Positions 7,850 through 16,419 of a DNA stretch of 64,000 nucleotides are shown here, piece by piece. A model generated the notes under the pieces. That model was not told the DNA's origin, did no database searches, and saw only the letters and a list, made by a program, of their open reading frames with translations. How positions within the stretch are numbered: position 1 is the first letter of the stretch; each line of letters begins with the position of its first letter. This DNA comes from Haloferax sulfurifontis ATCC BAA-897 (GTDB lineage Archaea > Halobacteriota > Halobacteria > Halobacteriales > Haloferacaceae): NCBI RefSeq assembly GCF_000337835.1, contig NZ_AOLM01000023.1, positions 1 to 64,000 of the forward strand, in the 5' to 3' direction. A program made the translations under genes and the position numbers.

Positions 7850-9781
7850 TCAGTCGTCGGCGGGTGCCGGCGAGTCGCCGCGGGAGACGCCCGTGCCGGG
7901 GCCGATGTCGATGCCGAGTTCGTCGAGGCGCTCGTCGGGGACGACGCCGTCGACCCACTGGCGGCGGGCGTAGTACTCCTCTTTCATCTCGTCGAGTTCG
8001 CACAGCTGACCCTCGGACGCGCCCTGCCCCGGAATCGCCTCGTCGCCCTCGACGAAGCGTCCCGGAAGCGAGTCGTCGGCGCCGTCGAAGCCGGCGAGGT
8101 TGTTGTAGTACCGCTCTAACGTGTAGATGCGGTCGCCGGTTTCGAGCAGTTCCTCTTCGGTCACGTCGCGGCCGGTCATGCCGTTGTACTGCAGGACGTA
8201 CTCCTCGATGCCCTCCGCGAACGCGTTGAACTTGCAGATGTCGAACGAGTCCGAGATGGCGTGCATGTCCTGGAACAGCGCCACGAGTTCGCCCTTCCCG
8301 CGCCACTCGTGGGGGTCGTGCTTCTCCGGGATGCCGAGAATCTCGGCGGACGGCGTGTAGCCGCGGAGGTGACACGCGCCGCGGTTCGAGGTGGCGTAGC
8401 CGATGCCCATGCCCTTCATACAGCGCGGGTCGTACGCCGCGATGGTCTGGCCCTTGACGGCCAGCGAGTTGTCGTAGGCGTCGAAGCGCTCGGCGAGGCC
8501 GTTTGCGCCCTCCGCGAGGGCGTCGGCGAGGTCGCCGTCGCGGTTGGCGACCTCGGTGATGAGGTCGATCATGCGTTCGGTGTCGCCCCAGTTGAGCTGT
8601 TCACTCAGGTCGTCGAGCTTGCCCTGTTCGGACATCTCCATGGCCATCGCCATCATGTTCCCCATCTCGATGGTGTCGACGCCCATGTCGTTACAGCGGT
8701 CGATCATGACGGCGATTTCGTCGCGCTCGGTGTGTCCGGAGTTCGGGCCCAGCGCGTAGGCGGACTCGTACTCGTAGGACTCGCCGCGGACGTTCAGCTC
8801 CTCGCCTTTGTGCATCACCGACACCTCGACTTCCTTCTTACAGGCGACCGGGCAGGAGTGACACGTCGGCTCGTCGACGAGGATGTTCTCGCGGACGTTC
8901 TCGCCGGAGACGCGCTCGGAGTCGATGTCGACACCCTCGGCGTCTCGCATCGCCGACGTCGAGGTGTACTTCCCGTTTTTCGTCGGGAGGCCGTCGAGCT
9001 CCTCGCCCGCGTTCATCAGGACGTTCGTCCCGTACAGCGACAGGCCGCCTTCGTTGGGCGCGGTGACCTCGGACTCGCGGATGAGTTGCATCGCCTGCTG
9101 GTAGCCCTGTTTGAACGTGTCGGCGTCGGCGGGCTTCGGCATCCGCGTGCCGGACTTCACGACGACTGCCTTGAGGTTCTTCGACCCCATGACCGCCCCC
9201 GTGCCGCCGCGGCCGGACGCGCGGTCGTCCTCGTTGATGATACAGCCGTATCTGACCTCGTTTTCGCCGCCGGGGCCGATGGCCATTATCGAGAGGTTCT
9301 TGCCGAGGCTTCCGTCGACCTCGCCTTCGAGCTCCTCGATGGTCTCGTGGACGCCCTTGCCCCAGAGGTGTTCGGCGTCGTGGAGCGTCAGTTCGCCGTC
9401 CTCGACGACGGCGTAGCTCGGCCGTTCGGCCTTCCCCGTGAACAACAGGCCGTCGAAGCCGGACCACTTGAGTCGCGCGCCGCTCCAGCCGCCGTGGTGC
9501 GAGTCAGTGACGGTCCCCGTGAGCGGGGATTTCGTCACGACCGCGATTCGACCGCTCATCACGGTCTGTGTGCCGGTGAGCGGGCCGGTCATGAACGCGA
9601 GGAGGTTGTCCGGTCCCAGCGGGTCCACGTCCGGTCCCTGGTCGAAGACGTACTTCACGCCGAGGCCGCGGGCCCCGATGTACTTTTTTGCGTCCTCGTC
9701 GTCGATTCCCTCGTACGCGATGTCGCCTGACGACAGGTCCACCCGAGCGACCTTGTCGTGATAACCACCGAGTTCAGTCAT
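7850..9781 (-). CDS. Aldehyde ferredoxin oxidoreductase family protein
   Basis: 643 residues, full length for the family. These enzymes oxidise aldehydes to acids with ferredoxin, using a tungsten or molybdenum bis-pterin and one 4Fe-4S cluster. Visible signatures: KYIGARGLGVKYVF near the N-terminus, GPLTGT, ASGRGGTGAVMGSKNLKAV (pterin-binding region), the cluster motif CHSCPVAC near residue 310, and the distal Cys in DICKFN near residue 520. The start ATG at 9781 is preceded by a short AT-rich promoter (GTTATATACGG in the reading direction gives a TATA-like core). The gene is monocistronic. The substrate cannot be inferred. Confidence 0.9.
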   Translation of the reverse strand: MTELGGYHDKVARVDLSSGDIAYEGIDDEDAKKYIGARGLGVKYVFDQGPDVDPLGPDNLLAFMTGPLTGTQTVMSGRIAVVTKSPLTGTVTDSHHGGWSGARLKWSGFDGLLFTGKAERPSYAVVEDGELTLHDAEHLWGKGVHETIEELEGEVDGSLGKNLSIMAIGPGGENEVRYGCIINEDDRASGRGGTGAVMGSKNLKAVVVKSGTRMPKPADADTFKQGYQQAMQLIRESEVTAPNEGGLSLYGTNVLMNAGEELDGLPTKNGKYTSTSAMRDAEGVDIDSERVSGENVRENILVDEPTCHSCPVACKKEVEVSVMHKGEELNVRGESYEYESAYALGPNSGHTERDEIAVMIDRCNDMGVDTIEMGNMMAMAMEMSEQGKLDDLSEQLNWGDTERMIDLITEVANRDGDLADALAEGANGLAERFDAYDNSLAVKGQTIAAYDPRCMKGMGIGYATSNRGACHLRGYTPSAEILGIPEKHDPHEWRGKGELVALFQDMHAISDSFDICKFNAFAEGIEEYVLQYNGMTGRDVTEEELLETGDRIYTLERYYNNLAGFDGADDSLPGRFVEGDEAIPGQGASEGQLCELDEMKEEYYARRQWVDGVVPDERLDELGIDIGPGTGVSRGDSPAPADD

Positions 9782-9907
9782 TGTAATCCTCGTTAGTTAT
9801 ATACGGTCGCTGTCGGGTTAGTGATTCCCACCTCGGTGTAACCGCTCGCGGTTACGCCGACGCGAACCGACGCCGGACTGTCTCGGGATTGCGGCAATCC
9901 GTGCGAC

Positions 9908-10987
9908 TCATCCCGGTTGCGGACCGGCCGCCAGAAGCGAGACGGCTCCGGTGGCGTCGACGACGACGCTCGCGGGGCCCCGCGGCGGACAGGACCACCA
10001 CGTTCCCGAGGTTGCCGTGCCGGTTTCGAGGCTCGCCGAAACGGCGTGGCCCCCGGAGGTCGTCACGGGGACGAGTTCGCGGACCTCGCCGGGGTCGAGC
10101 GCGAGCACGCGGTCGAACGACTCGCCGCCGCCCGCGGCGTCGACCCGGAGCGAGAGCCGGTGCGGTTCGTCGTCGCGGTTGGCGACCGTGAGCGTCGTGT
10201 TCGCCGGGCCACAGCCGGTCGCCCCGCTCGATACGTCGACGTACGTCGTCGGCTGGTCCGGCACCGACCACGTCGTCTCGACGCGTCGGTCGTCGGTCTC
10301 GACTTCGACGCGGTAGCTCCCGCTTCGGTACGTCACTGGCACCGACAGCCGCGCTCCCGTGGGGACGCGGTACGCCCGGTCGACGAGCCCCGTATCGCCG
10401 AGGTCGATGCGGAGCCGCGCGGTCGTCTCGGGGCCGGAGTTCTCCACGACGACGCCAGCGGGCGCGTACCACCGGGCGGAGCCGTCGCCGACGAGCGGGA
10501 GGTCGATTCGCGGTCCGTCGTCCAGGGTCGCCGCCGCGAGCGAACACTCCCCCCGCGCGTCGCACGAGACGGTCCGCCAGAACGCCGCGCCGTCTCGACC
10601 GAGGACGACCTCCAGCCCCTCGAACGCCGCGTCGACAACCCATCTCGACCGGGCCCGCAGGCCGGAGTCCGTCTCGACGAGCACCGCCGTCTCTCCGGTC
10701 GGCACCGAAACCGACAGTGCGGCGCGCTCACCGGGCAAGAGGTCGCGGTTCTCGAAGAACACGTCGAGGTCCCCGCGGACGCCGACGACGGTCGTGAACA
10801 CGGGGTTCGGCGTCGGGTTCCAGAGCGCCAGCGACCGCTCTACGCGCGCTTCAGGCGTCGGCGTCGCGGTCGGCTCGTCGGTCCCCTCCTCGGGGGTCGG
10901 CGTCTCCGTCTCTCCGTCCGGCGTCCCGCACCCGGCGAGTCCGGCGACGCCGCCCGCGAGAAGCGAGAGGAGCGTGCGGCGCTCCAT
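9908..10987 (-). CDS. Secreted lipoprotein with twin-arginine signal
   Basis: 359 residues from the ATG at 10987; an upstream in-frame ATG at 11011 would add 8 basic residues. The N-terminus MERRTLLSLLAGG ends in the lipobox LAGC (Cys 20) after a twin-arginine pair, so Tat export and lipid attachment at the outer face of the membrane are likely. A Thr/Pro/Glu-rich linker of about 30 residues follows. The rest is beta-rich with repeated clauses of the type V-E-N-S-G-P-E-T, like a row of immunoglobulin-type folds, and has three cysteines. No ligand can be inferred. It has its own promoter and is divergent from the DICT gene. Confidence 0.78.
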   Translation of the reverse strand: MERRTLLSLLAGGVAGLAGCGTPDGETETPTPEEGTDEPTATPTPEARVERSLALWNPTPNPVFTTVVGVRGDLDVFFENRDLLPGERAALSVSVPTGETAVLVETDSGLRARSRWVVDAAFEGLEVVLGRDGAAFWRTVSCDARGECSLAAATLDDGPRIDLPLVGDGSARWYAPAGVVVENSGPETTARLRIDLGDTGLVDRAYRVPTGARLSVPVTYRSGSYRVEVETDDRRVETTWSVPDQPTTYVDVSSGATGCGPANTTLTVANRDDEPHRLSLRVDAAGGGESFDRVLALDPGEVRELVPVTTSGGHAVSASLETGTATSGTWWSCPPRGPASVVVDATGAVSLLAAGPQPG

Positions 10988-11118
10988 ACCGCACCTACGG
11001 GCGCGACGCATATGAACGTCTGTCGCGGCGGCCGCCCCCGCGACCGCGACGTTCCGCCGTCGCGGCTCCGACCTCCAAAACAGCTATTTCGTCGGCGGTC
11101 AGTCGTGTTCACGAACAG

Positions 11119-11967
11119 ATGGGACTCGACAGTTTTCTCGGCGCGATTGACACCGCGAGTCGGTCGCTCTCGGTGGTCAATCGCTCGGCGCCCGACCCCG
11201 TCCTGCGGATGCTCGAAACCACGTTCGTCGACCAGCCGGTCAGCGTCGACGAACTGTCCGACGACGCCCGCGGCGACGACGTGGTCGTGCTCTCCGAGGG
11301 GACGACCGAGGGCCGCGAGGTCGTCGCGACCTCGTCGCTGGAGGACGTGATGAACACCGTCCTCCTCGTGAACTCCGACCTCTACAAGACGGGGCAGACG
11401 AAACTCGACGAGTTCGAGCTTCCGTCGGTGCTCACGCGGCTCGACGACGTGCCGTTCTCCCTCCGCGGCTATCCCGAGTCCGACAAGGAGAAACTGCTCC
11501 TCGTGGCGATTTCGCGGTACATCGAGCGCCACGCGTGGCGCGCCGGCGACGGCAGGCTCCGGTCGTCGTTCCAGCGGCTCTCCCGAATCAAAGACGAGCG
11601 CGGGACGCGGGCGGTTTACCAGAAGGTCGCGTCGACCGACGTGCAGACCCACGTCTACGGGATTCCGGACTGGACGCCGCCGTCGAACTCCGACCTCCTG
11701 ACCCACGGCGGCTACACGGACGAGTTCTACGACTCGTGGTTCGTCGTCTACACGCCGCCGGAGGGCGGTCCGGGCGAATCGATCGAGTCGGACGGTGGGA
11801 CCGACGAGGCGGCCCCGGACGACGGGCGGGGTATCGACGGCGCGACGCCGGGCCAGCCCGTCGCCCTCCTCGCCTTGGAGACCGAACCGAAGCGCTGGGA
11901 GGGCTACTGGACGTTCCGCCCGTCGCTCGTCGCCGACATCGACCGCTACATCTCGCGGAACATGTGA
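11119..11967 (+). CDS. DICT sensory domain protein
   Basis: 282 residues. The middle matches the DICT sensory domain found with diguanylate cyclases and two-component proteins: LLVAISRYIERHAWRA, then TRAVYQKVAST and VHTYGIPD-like VYGIPDWTPP, then FVVYTPP. The C-terminal third has an acidic Gly-rich insert (about 218-245) and ends with a strand-helix unit containing WEGYWTFRPSLVADIDRYI. There is no output domain, so it may act by protein contact. DICT domains are proposed to sense light or ligands, but this is not shown. It is followed closely by RaSEA. Confidence 0.75.
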   Translation: MGLDSFLGAIDTASRSLSVVNRSAPDPVLRMLETTFVDQPVSVDELSDDARGDDVVVLSEGTTEGREVVATSSLEDVMNTVLLVNSDLYKTGQTKLDEFELPSVLTRLDDVPFSLRGYPESDKEKLLLVAISRYIERHAWRAGDGRLRSSFQRLSRIKDERGTRAVYQKVASTDVQTHVYGIPDWTPPSNSDLLTHGGYTDEFYDSWFVVYTPPEGGPGESIESDGGTDEAAPDDGRGIDGATPGQPVALLALETEPKRWEGYWTFRPSLVADIDRYISRNM

Positions 11968-12046
11968 TCGGCGGGACAGGCCGGCGACCGCCGCCAGCCG
12001 AACCCAGACGAAGCCGCTTTACGCACCCGTCCGATACGGGTATCCA

Positions 12047-13129
12047 ATGAGTAAGCCGAGCCCCGAGGTCTACGAGCGGGGACGCGGGATGGACGCGCAC
12101 AACAAGGTGATGCGCGACATCCGTTCGCGGAAGCAGAAGACCTACGACCCCCACGAGCCGACCCGGGTGTGGATAGACGAGGACAACACGCCCGACGGCG
12201 TCTACGACTCGCTGACGATTATCCTCAACACCGGCGGCTGTCGGTGGGCGCGCGCCGGCGGCTGTACGATGTGCGGCTACGTCGCCGAGTCAGTCGAGGG
12301 CGGAACCGTCGCCCACGAGGCGCTGATGGACCAGATTCAGGTCTGTCTCGACCACGAGACAGAGGAGATGGACGACGGCGAGAAAGCCGGTCTCATCAAG
12401 ATTTACACCTCCGGCTCGTTCCTCGACGAGCGCGAGGTGCCCGCCGAGACCCGCGACGCCATCGCCGAGACGTTCGCCGACCGCGACCGCATGGTCGTCG
12501 AGTCGCTTCCGGATTTCGTCACGCGAGAGAAGCTCGCCGACTTCACCGACCGCGGCCTCGAAACCGACGTGGCAGTCGGCCTCGAAACCGCCACCGACCG
12601 CGTCCGCCACGACTGCGTGAACAAGTACTTCGACTTCGCCGACTTCGAGGACGCCTGCGAGGAGGCCGCCGCGGCCGGCGGCGGCGTCAAGGCGTACCTC
12701 CTGATGAAGCCGCCGTTCCTCTCGGAGCCCGAGGCGCTCGACGACATGAAGTCCTCCATCCGCCGGTGTGCGGCGGTCGACAACTGCCACACCGTCTCGA
12801 TGAACCCGACGAACGTCCAGCGCTACACGATGGTCGACGAGCTGTTCTTCAACGGCGGTTATCGCCCGCCGTGGCTCTGGTCGGTCGCCGAGGCGCTCCG
12901 CGAGACCGCCGACGTGGACGCCATCGTCGTCTCCGACCCCGTCGGCGGCGGCCAAGAGCGCGGCGCGCACAACTGCGGCGACTGCGACGAACTGGTGTTC
13001 AAGGCGGTCAAAGACTTCAACCTCCGACAGGACCCGAGCGTCTTCGAGCAGGTGTCCTGCGACTGCGAGGCGACGTGGGAGTTCGTCCTCGACAACGAGA
13101 CGAGCTACAACATGCCGCTCGTGAAGTAA
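12047..13129 (+). CDS. raSEA: Archaeosine biosynthesis radical SAM protein RaSEA
   Basis: 360 residues from the ATG at 12047, placed right after a TATA-like element; the upstream frame overlaps the DICT gene and is ignored. RaSEA works with ArcS to turn the lysine adduct of preQ0 at position 15 of tRNA into archaeosine. Radical SAM cluster motif: CRWARAGGCTMC (residues about 65-76; spacing C-x7-C-x2-C, typical of this Elp3-like group). Other features are GLETATDRVRHDCVNKY and MKPPFLSE. Cysteine pairs near the C-terminus (CGDCDE; CDCE) may bind metal or tRNA. Length is normal. Confidence 0.9.
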   Translation: MSKPSPEVYERGRGMDAHNKVMRDIRSRKQKTYDPHEPTRVWIDEDNTPDGVYDSLTIILNTGGCRWARAGGCTMCGYVAESVEGGTVAHEALMDQIQVCLDHETEEMDDGEKAGLIKIYTSGSFLDEREVPAETRDAIAETFADRDRMVVESLPDFVTREKLADFTDRGLETDVAVGLETATDRVRHDCVNKYFDFADFEDACEEAAAAGGGVKAYLLMKPPFLSEPEALDDMKSSIRRCAAVDNCHTVSMNPTNVQRYTMVDELFFNGGYRPPWLWSVAEALRETADVDAIVVSDPVGGGQERGAHNCGDCDELVFKAVKDFNLRQDPSVFEQVSCDCEATWEFVLDNETSYNMPLVK

Positions 13130-13369
13130 GCGCGCCGAGGCGCGCGACTGAGCGTCACCGCCGATGTCGCCTTCGCGCGGGCGCACACTCGCGCTGAACC
13201 GAGAACCGGAACCGCGGCGTCGCCCGTCCGCATCTCCGACCGTTCGTCCACTATCTCGCGTTGTTTTCCCGTATTCGACCGCGTTAGGGGGTGCTATCCG
13301 AAAGTAACAGGCTCCTAACCGTTGGATAGGATATTCGTATCAAAGAGGGTGTGAGCCGTTGTCATATTC

Positions 13370-13399
13370 GGTGGTTCGGACGTGTCCATCCGAACCGCC
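13370..13399 (+). promoter_or_regulatory. Stem-loop in the leader of a microprotein gene
   Basis: GGTGGTTCGGA (13370-13380) and TCCGAACCGCC (13389-13399) can pair over 11 bp with one G-U pair and an 8-base loop. The stem ends 7 bp before the ATG at 13407, so it would cover the ribosome entry region if the transcript starts upstream. An AT-rich promoter-like GATAGGATATTCGTATC lies at about 13325-13341. Confidence 0.45.
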
Positions 13400-13406
13400 C
13401 GCCATC

Positions 13407-13523
13407 ATGACGAAACACACGTACAAGACCGTCTACTACGCGGATGGGTGGTTCGAGATACGCGAAGAGGAGAACGCCGAGGCGTGGATCGCCACGGACG
13501 CTCCCTGCGGTCTCGCCCCATAG
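13407..13523 (+). CDS. 38-residue haloarchaeal microprotein (DUF7331-like)
   Basis: ATG at 13407, TAG at 13521-13523, 38 residues. The sequence begins MTKHTYKTVYYADGW, continues FEIREEENAEAWIATD and ends in CGLAP. Small haloarchaeal proteins of about 40-60 residues ending in a similar acidic E-N-x-x-A-W-I-x-S/T-D are common and widely conserved, and I believe they fall under DUF7331. The gene has a clear leader and promoter. Function unknown. The antisense open frame over the same bases looks like a shadow. Confidence 0.6.
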   Translation: MTKHTYKTVYYADGWFEIREEENAEAWIATDAPCGLAP

Positions 13524-13640
13524 CACGCGGTACGCGGGCCGAAACCTCGACACTCCAACATCGCTCATCGTGTACGCCGCTACGTTCGCCAACCGGCCCC
13601 GTACCGCCCGCCACCGCGGCGGACGGTCTTTTTTATACCC

Positions 13641-14315
13641 CTATCCCTCGAAGCCCGCCAGCACGCCCCGACCGTCGGTGTTGCCGAGTTGCGGGAGCGA
13701 CGCCCGCTCGGGGTGCGGCATCAGCACCGCGACGGACTCGCTGTCGCCGAGGACGCCCGCGACGTTCCCGAGCGAGCCGTTGGGGTTCGCCTCGTCGGTG
13801 ACGTTGCCGTCCTCGTCGCAGTAGCGGAACAGAATCCGGTCGTCGGCTTCGAGTTCCTCGTAGCGTTCGGCGTCGAGTTCGAAGCGACCCTCGCCGTGGG
13901 CGATGGGGAGTTCGATGACCTCGCCTTCCTCGTACGCCGCGGTCCAGCGCGTGTCGGCGTTCTCGACGCGGAGGTAGACGTGTTCGCACTGGAAGCGGGC
14001 GCTCGCGTTCGTCGTGAACGCGCCGGGGGTGAGCCCGGACTCACAGCCGATCTGTGCGCCGTTGCAGACGCCGAGGACGGGAACGCCATCTTCGGCCGCC
14101 TCGCGGACCGATTTCATGATGGGCGAGCGGGCGGCCATCGCGCCGCCGCGCAGGTAGTCGCCGTACGAGAAGCCGCCGGGGAGGACGATGCCCGTCGTCT
14201 CCTCGGGCAGGGGGTCTTCGTGCCAGACGCGCTCGGCCTCGAAGCCGAGGTCCGACAGCGCGCGCACGGCGTCGCGGTCGCAGTTCGAGCCGCCGAACTG
14301 CACGACTGCGATCAT
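13641..14315 (-). CDS. purQ: Phosphoribosylformylglycinamidine synthase subunit PurQ
   Basis: 224 residues, the glutaminase subunit of FGAM synthase (step 4 of purine synthesis). It starts MIAVVQFGGSNCDRD. It has the class I amidotransferase nucleophile elbow GVCNGAQIG (Cys about 87) and the catalytic His-Glu in MPHPERASLP near the C-terminus. It works with PurL and PurS. The purS stop lies 1 bp before its start, so purS-purQ form an operon. Length and motifs are complete. Confidence 0.95.
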   Translation of the reverse strand: MIAVVQFGGSNCDRDAVRALSDLGFEAERVWHEDPLPEETTGIVLPGGFSYGDYLRGGAMAARSPIMKSVREAAEDGVPVLGVCNGAQIGCESGLTPGAFTTNASARFQCEHVYLRVENADTRWTAAYEEGEVIELPIAHGEGRFELDAERYEELEADDRILFRYCDEDGNVTDEANPNGSLGNVAGVLGDSESVAVLMPHPERASLPQLGNTDGRGVLAGFEG

Positions 14316-14316
14316 C

Positions 14317-14568
14317 TCAGGCCTCGGCGACCGCGACCTCGTAGTCGTGGATGGTCGGGTTCGCCAGCAAGCGTTCTGCCATCTCGTCGGCGCGGGCCTC
14401 GGCCTCGTCGGCGTCGGCCGCGTCGAGGTCCACCTCGTAGCGTTCGGTGAAGCGTAGCGCGTCGAGTTCGAAGCCGAGTCGTTCCAGCGCGCGCTTCGTC
14501 GTCTCCGCCTCCGGGTCGAGTACGCCGCGCTTGAGGCGCACCGTCACCGTCGCGGTGTAAGTGGTCAT
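14317..14568 (-). CDS. purS: Phosphoribosylformylglycinamidine synthase subunit PurS
   Basis: 83 residues from the ATG at 14568; a longer open frame reaches 14679 but adds non-conserved residues from the promoter. PurS is the small bridging subunit between PurQ and PurL. It shows the family pattern TVRLKRGVLDPEAETTKRAL and ends with NPTIHDYEVAV. Upstream on this strand the AT-rich TGTATATCAAAC (about 14619-14630) is a good TATA candidate for the purS-purQ operon. Confidence 0.92.
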   Translation of the reverse strand: MTTYTATVTVRLKRGVLDPEAETTKRALERLGFELDALRFTERYEVDLDAADADEAEARADEMAERLLANPTIHDYEVAVAEA

Positions 14569-14802
14569 CAGGTGGCGATGCGCGGTCATGTGCAAAAACG
14601 GTTTTGGGTCGTGTTTGATATACACAGATGTGCGTATCGGTGCGCCGGTCGGCGACGAAGCCGCCGGAGACCGCGCCACATCGCCGTCGTCGGAGCCTCT
14701 GACGGGCGAGTCTCCGCGTCAGTCCCCCGGCTCGAATTCATATTCTTTGTTATACATACTATACAAATTATTTCGCTCAATTTTTAATATAATAATTACA
14801 TA

Positions 14803-14833
14803 CATGGTATATGATAATCATTTTTATACCATG
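14803..14833. promoter_or_regulatory. Inverted repeats in the AT-rich promoter of the GntP permease gene
   Basis: CATGGTATA (14803-14811) and TATACCATG (14825-14833) are perfect 9-bp arms. Nested between them is ATGATAATCAT (14811-14821), itself a palindrome. The region 14740-14830 is extremely AT-rich for this genome. The palindrome ends 20 bp before the permease ATG, where a repressor would block transcription. Likely an operator, though the regulator is not encoded nearby. Confidence 0.55.
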
Positions 14834-14853
14834 AGTGATACGCAGTCTCACGC

Positions 14854-16275
14854 ATGGCAATCGAATTCGCACAGAGTCCGCTCCTGACGTTCGTCGTCGG
14901 ACTCGCGTTGGTCGTGTTGCTACTGGTCGTGTTAGACCTCCCGGCGTTCGTCGGGTTGGCAATCGCCGCGTTCGCGGTCGGCCTCGTCAACGCGGCGTTC
15001 GTCCCCGACTTCGCCCTCGCTGACGCGGCGACACGGACGGCGAGCGCCTTCGGCGACGGGATGGCCGGTATCGGGATTCCCATCCTGATGGCCGCCATCA
15101 TCGGGAAGTCGATGCTCGAAAGCGGCTCCGCCCAGCGAATCGTTCGTTCCTTCCAGTCGCTCGTCGGGAAGGGTAACAGCGACATCGCGCTGTGGGGGAG
15201 CAGTACGGTGCTCGCCATCCCCGTGTTCTTCGACAGCGTGTTCTACCTCATGGCCCCCCTCGCGCGGTCGATGCGCGCCCGAATGGGCGACAACTACGCG
15301 CTGTACCTCGTCGTCGTCGGGGCCGGCGCGGCGACGGCCCACGTGTTCGTCCCGCCGACGCCCGGCCCGCTTGCGGTCGCCAGCGAAGTCGGGGCGGACA
15401 TCGGCACCACGATGCTCATCGGCGTCACCGTCGCCGTCCCGTCGGCCACCATGGGCGGCCTCGTCTACGGCCGCTGGATTAACCGCCACGTCGACATCCC
15501 CCTCCGCGACGCGATGGGGACGACCACGGAGGAACTGCAGGAGCGCGCCCAGCGCGACGTGTCGTCCCTGCCGAGTTTCCTCGAAGCCACCGCGCCCATC
15601 GTCATCGCCGTCGCGCTCGTCGGGTCGCTCACCGTCGTCAACGCCCTCGAAGGCGTGACGGTGGCCGAACCGCTCCGGCCGTTCGTCGCGTTCGTCGTCG
15701 ACAACCGTCCGTTCGTCGCGTTCATCGGCGACAAGAACGTCGCGCTCACGGTCGCCGCGCTCGCCGCGGCCTACACGTACTACCGCTGGTCCGACCTCTC
15801 GCGGTCCGACTGGGAGGACGAACTCACCGAGGCGCTCAAAAGCGGCGGCAACATCGCGGCCATCACCGCGATGGGCGGCGCGTTCGGCGCGCTCCTCGCG
15901 GCCTCGGGAATCGGCTCCTACCTCGCCAACGGCCTCGAAGGCTTCGGCATCCCGCTTCTCGTGACCGCGTGGCTCATCGCCGCCATCGTCCGCATCGCGC
16001 AGGGCTCCGCGACCGCGGCGATGCTCACGGCCGCCGGCATCATGGCCCCGCTCACCGGCCAGCTTCCGGTCCACACCGCGTATCTGGTGATGGTCATCGG
16101 CGCGGGCGGCAACATCTGCTCGTGGTACAACGACTCCGGCTTCTGGCTCGTCAAGGAAATCGGCGGGCTCACGCAGATGGAGACGCTGAAGACGTGGACC
16201 GCGCTGACGACGATTATCTCCGTGACTGGTCTCGTCGTCGTCCTCATCGTCTCGTCGATACTGCCGCTGGCGTAG
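14854..16275 (+). CDS. GntP family permease (gluconate or related hydroxy acid symporter)
   Basis: 473 residues with about 12-14 membrane helices. GntP family features: GDGMAGIGIPILMAAIIGKS near residue 65 and IPVFFDSVFYLMAPLARSM near 125, then HVFVPPTPGPLA, and late in the protein GSATAAMLTAAGIMAP and CSWYNDSGFWLVKEI. The family imports gluconate, glycerate or similar acids with protons. The substrate cannot be told from sequence. The gene stands alone behind an AT-rich promoter with a palindrome, so it is probably inducible. An ATG at 14831 is in another frame. Confidence 0.9.
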   Translation: MAIEFAQSPLLTFVVGLALVVLLLVVLDLPAFVGLAIAAFAVGLVNAAFVPDFALADAATRTASAFGDGMAGIGIPILMAAIIGKSMLESGSAQRIVRSFQSLVGKGNSDIALWGSSTVLAIPVFFDSVFYLMAPLARSMRARMGDNYALYLVVVGAGAATAHVFVPPTPGPLAVASEVGADIGTTMLIGVTVAVPSATMGGLVYGRWINRHVDIPLRDAMGTTTEELQERAQRDVSSLPSFLEATAPIVIAVALVGSLTVVNALEGVTVAEPLRPFVAFVVDNRPFVAFIGDKNVALTVAALAAAYTYYRWSDLSRSDWEDELTEALKSGGNIAAITAMGGAFGALLAASGIGSYLANGLEGFGIPLLVTAWLIAAIVRIAQGSATAAMLTAAGIMAPLTGQLPVHTAYLVMVIGAGGNICSWYNDSGFWLVKEIGGLTQMETLKTWTALTTIISVTGLVVVLIVSSILPLA

Positions 16276-16419
16276 GCGATTTCACCGTCACGTCGGCTTT
16301 TCCTTTTGACGGTGATTCACGGTCGTTCCCGAGGGATTCGCTTGCGGAGAACGACAGCGGTTTACCGTTCGCCGACGCAGGACGGGTATGTTCAGCTTCG
16401 AACAGCTGGAGGTGACGGT

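Noticed and set aside
8261-9730. 489-residue open frame opposite the aldehyde ferredoxin oxidoreductase
   Set aside because: The minus-strand protein has all family motifs; this is its shadow.
13362-13592. 76-residue minus-strand frame opposite the microprotein
   Set aside because: The plus-strand microprotein resembles a known small haloarchaeal type and has a promoter; the opposite frame does not.
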